From an uncultured Clostridia bacterium (GTDB taxonomy: Bacteria > Bacillota > Clostridia > Oscillospirales > Oscillospiraceae), in assembly GCA_947383645.1 (NCBI GenBank), contig CANDEH010000038.1, positions 1 through 20,995 of the forward strand: a DNA stretch of 20,995 nucleotides. The letters are read 5' to 3'. The position numbers were made by a program, and so were the translations under genes. Below, one piece after another: positions 19,873 to 20,995 of this stretch; within the stretch, counting starts at the first letter, position 1, and each line of letters begins with the position of its first letter. The notes beneath the pieces are model-generated. The model ran no database searches and was not told the DNA's origin. It was given only the letters and a program-made list of their open reading frames with translations.

Positions 19873-20421
19873 ATGGGCGAATGGTTCGCCGAGAACAAGA
19901 CGACCGTCATCGGCATGGTAGTTCTGGTGGTCGCCGTGTACATCTTCATCTGCATCAAGGACGCCATTGGCAAAAAGAAGGGCGTGGACAGCGAGGAGAA
20001 GCACCGGATTCAGGACATCGCCCGCCGCCTGATCCCCGACTGCGCCGCCTACACCGTGGCCTACGCCACCAACCACGAGGTCAAAACCGCCATCGGCAAG
20101 ACCACCACCTACTACTATTACTACGCCGTGGCCTTCAAACCCGGCGTCCTTCAGCTGATCCCCCTGTCCCTAAACGGCGGGGAGTTCAGCGCCAAGGAGA
20201 GCGTCTGCATTCTGCCGGAGCATCTGGGGCGGGTGAAGCTGTCCAACAAGGGCTCCACCGTGGCGCTCTTTGACGGGGAGGACAAGAAGGTGGTGGAGTT
20301 CACCCTGGGGCCCAGCTACACCAAGTTCGGCAAGTTTGACCCGGTGAACATCCAGCAGAGCGAGGAGGCGGAGAAGTTCAGGGAGTTCAGCAACGACTTC
20401 GCCGCCCGGGTAAACAAGTAA
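19873..20421 (+). CDS. Single-pass membrane hypothetical protein
   Basis: The 182-residue protein starts at ATG 19873, eight bases after AGGAG; a GTG at 19864 overlaps that site. Residues 11-28 (TVIGMVVLVVAVYIFICI) are one membrane helix followed by KDAIGKKKG, so the rest faces the cytosol. The soluble part has a helical stretch EEKHRIQDIARRLIP, a tyrosine-rich strand TTTYYYYYAVAF, and further strands (GVLQLIPLSLNGGEF, VALFDGEDKKVVEFTL). It ends in a helix, FREFSNDFAARVNK. I do not recognise a family. It forms a probable two-gene unit with the previous gene and ends at a strong terminator. Confidence 0.82.
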   Translation: MGEWFAENKTTVIGMVVLVVAVYIFICIKDAIGKKKGVDSEEKHRIQDIARRLIPDCAAYTVAYATNHEVKTAIGKTTTYYYYYAVAFKPGVLQLIPLSLNGGEFSAKESVCILPEHLGRVKLSNKGSTVALFDGEDKKVVEFTLGPSYTKFGKFDPVNIQQSEEAEKFREFSNDFAARVNK

Positions 20422-20432
20422 GCGTCCCGTCA

Positions 20433-20483
20433 AAAGATGGTTTTTTGTCCGGCGGACCGGGCAAAAAACCATCTTTATTTTTC
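20433..20483 (+). terminator. Strong terminator before pgi
   Basis: Perfect 15-bp arms (20433-20447 and 20462-20476) with an inner G+C-rich loop are followed by TATTTTT. It isolates the upstream pair from pgi. Confidence 0.9.
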
Positions 20484-20502
20484 CAGAAAACAATGCTATA
20501 CT
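20474..20502 (+). promoter_or_regulatory. Possible pgi promoter
   Basis: TATACT at 20497-20502 is a good -10 box. The -35 region at 20474-20479 (TTTATT) is poor and overlaps the terminator. The pgi RBS AAGGAGG lies at 20535-20541. Confidence 0.5.
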
Positions 20503-20551
20503 ATGCCTTGGACAGCAACCCCAAACGTTTATATAAGGAGGAACAAACCCC

Positions 20552-20995
20552 ATGATCCGTGTAGACGATTCCAAGGCGCTGCAAAACAGAACCGACCTCA
20601 CCGCCGAGCTGGCCCAGGCCCAGGACTGGCTGCAAAACGCCACCGGCAAGGGCAGCGACTTCGTGGGCTGGGTGAACCTGCCCCGGGACTACGACAGGGA
20701 CGAGTTCGCCCGCATCCAGAAAGCCGCCAAAAAGATCCAGAGCGACAGCAAGGCTCTGGTGGTCATCGGCATCGGCGGCAGCTACCTGGGGGCCAGGGGG
20801 GCCATCGACTTTCTCTGCTCCCCCAACTACAACCTGAAGAAGAAGGACACCCCCAACATCTACTTCGTGGGCTGCGGCCTCAGCGCCGACTACCTCCAGG
20901 AGGTCATGGACCTGATCGACGGCCAGGACTTCTCCGTCAACGTGATCTCCAAGTCCGGCACCACCACCGAGCCCGCCGTGGCCTTCCGCTTCTTC
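20552..20995 (+). CDS. pgi: Glucose-6-phosphate isomerase (3' end beyond the window)
   Basis: The first 148 codons are present, in frame to the window end. The enzyme interconverts glucose 6-phosphate and fructose 6-phosphate in glycolysis. The SIS domain is evident from VVIGIGGSYLGARGAI (71-85) and VNVISKSGTTTEPAVAFR (129-146). These are the phosphosugar-binding loops and the PGI signature region. The start is ATG 20552, 10 bases after AAGGAGG, and the N-terminus is MIRVDDSKALQNRTDL. Roughly the last two-thirds of the gene is missing. It stands behind its own probable promoter and a terminator. Confidence 0.95.
   Translation, partial: MIRVDDSKALQNRTDLTAELAQAQDWLQNATGKGSDFVGWVNLPRDYDRDEFARIQKAAKKIQSDSKALVVIGIGGSYLGARGAIDFLCSPNYNLKKKDTPNIYFVGCGLSADYLQEVMDLIDGQDFSVNVISKSGTTTEPAVAFRFF

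Noticed and set aside
1..20995. CRISPR array, tRNA, rRNA or complete insertion sequence
   Set aside because: No regularly spaced repeats, no tRNA-like cloverleaf that I could see, no rRNA motifs and no transposase frame were found by eye.

Overview
The window looks like chromosomal DNA from a GC-rich member of the Clostridia, probably an Oscillospiraceae-type gut bacterium near Flavonifractor, Pseudoflavonifractor or Lawsonibacter. The reasons are Firmicutes-style AGGAGG ribosome binding sites, TTGACA-N17-TATAAT promoters, two T-box leaders ahead of aminoacyl-tRNA synthetase operons, and PadR, HxlR, HAAS/DUF1700 and BspA-type LRR genes. The lineage is inferred from style and not from a search.

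Layout. 1-1250: a CaCA-type cation/Ca2+ antiporter with its own promoter. 1249-1660: an intergenic repeat cluster holding a heptad/hairpin element, a MITE-like element and a GC-rich inverted repeat. 1661-8044 (minus): a T-box operon. An Ile-type T-box leader (specifier AUC) precedes five poorly characterised genes, two of them NTF2-like immunity-type paralogs, and only then ileS. 8072-9203 (minus): a HAAS/DUF1700 membrane protein and a PadR repressor, with a likely PadR operator. 9288-10985 (plus): a membrane-anchored XRE protein with a large extracytoplasmic domain. 10986-12364: a structured non-coding stretch, then a polytopic membrane protein behind a leader with terminator and SD-sequestering hairpins. 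12393-13837: a nitroreductase and a small ORF (minus) opposite an HxlR regulator (plus), with overlapping promoters set in a perfect inverted repeat.

13846-14092 holds an apparent free-standing structured RNA. 14120-18042 (minus) is a Cys-type T-box (specifier UGC) driving cysE, a SUKH-like gene, an LRR gene and cysS. 18146-18846 is an orphan gene of lower GC. 18975-19226 holds a strongly promoted structured RNA (raiA-motif-like guess). 19297-20476 has two small membrane-anchored hypotheticals, and 20552 to the end is the start of pgi.

The most interesting pattern is that both amino-acid-responsive synthetase operons carry immunity-like or orphan cargo genes between the T-box and the synthetase gene. 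The cargo would therefore be induced by uncharged tRNA(Ile) or tRNA(Cys). Several leader or small RNAs without an assigned family are the other main leads.
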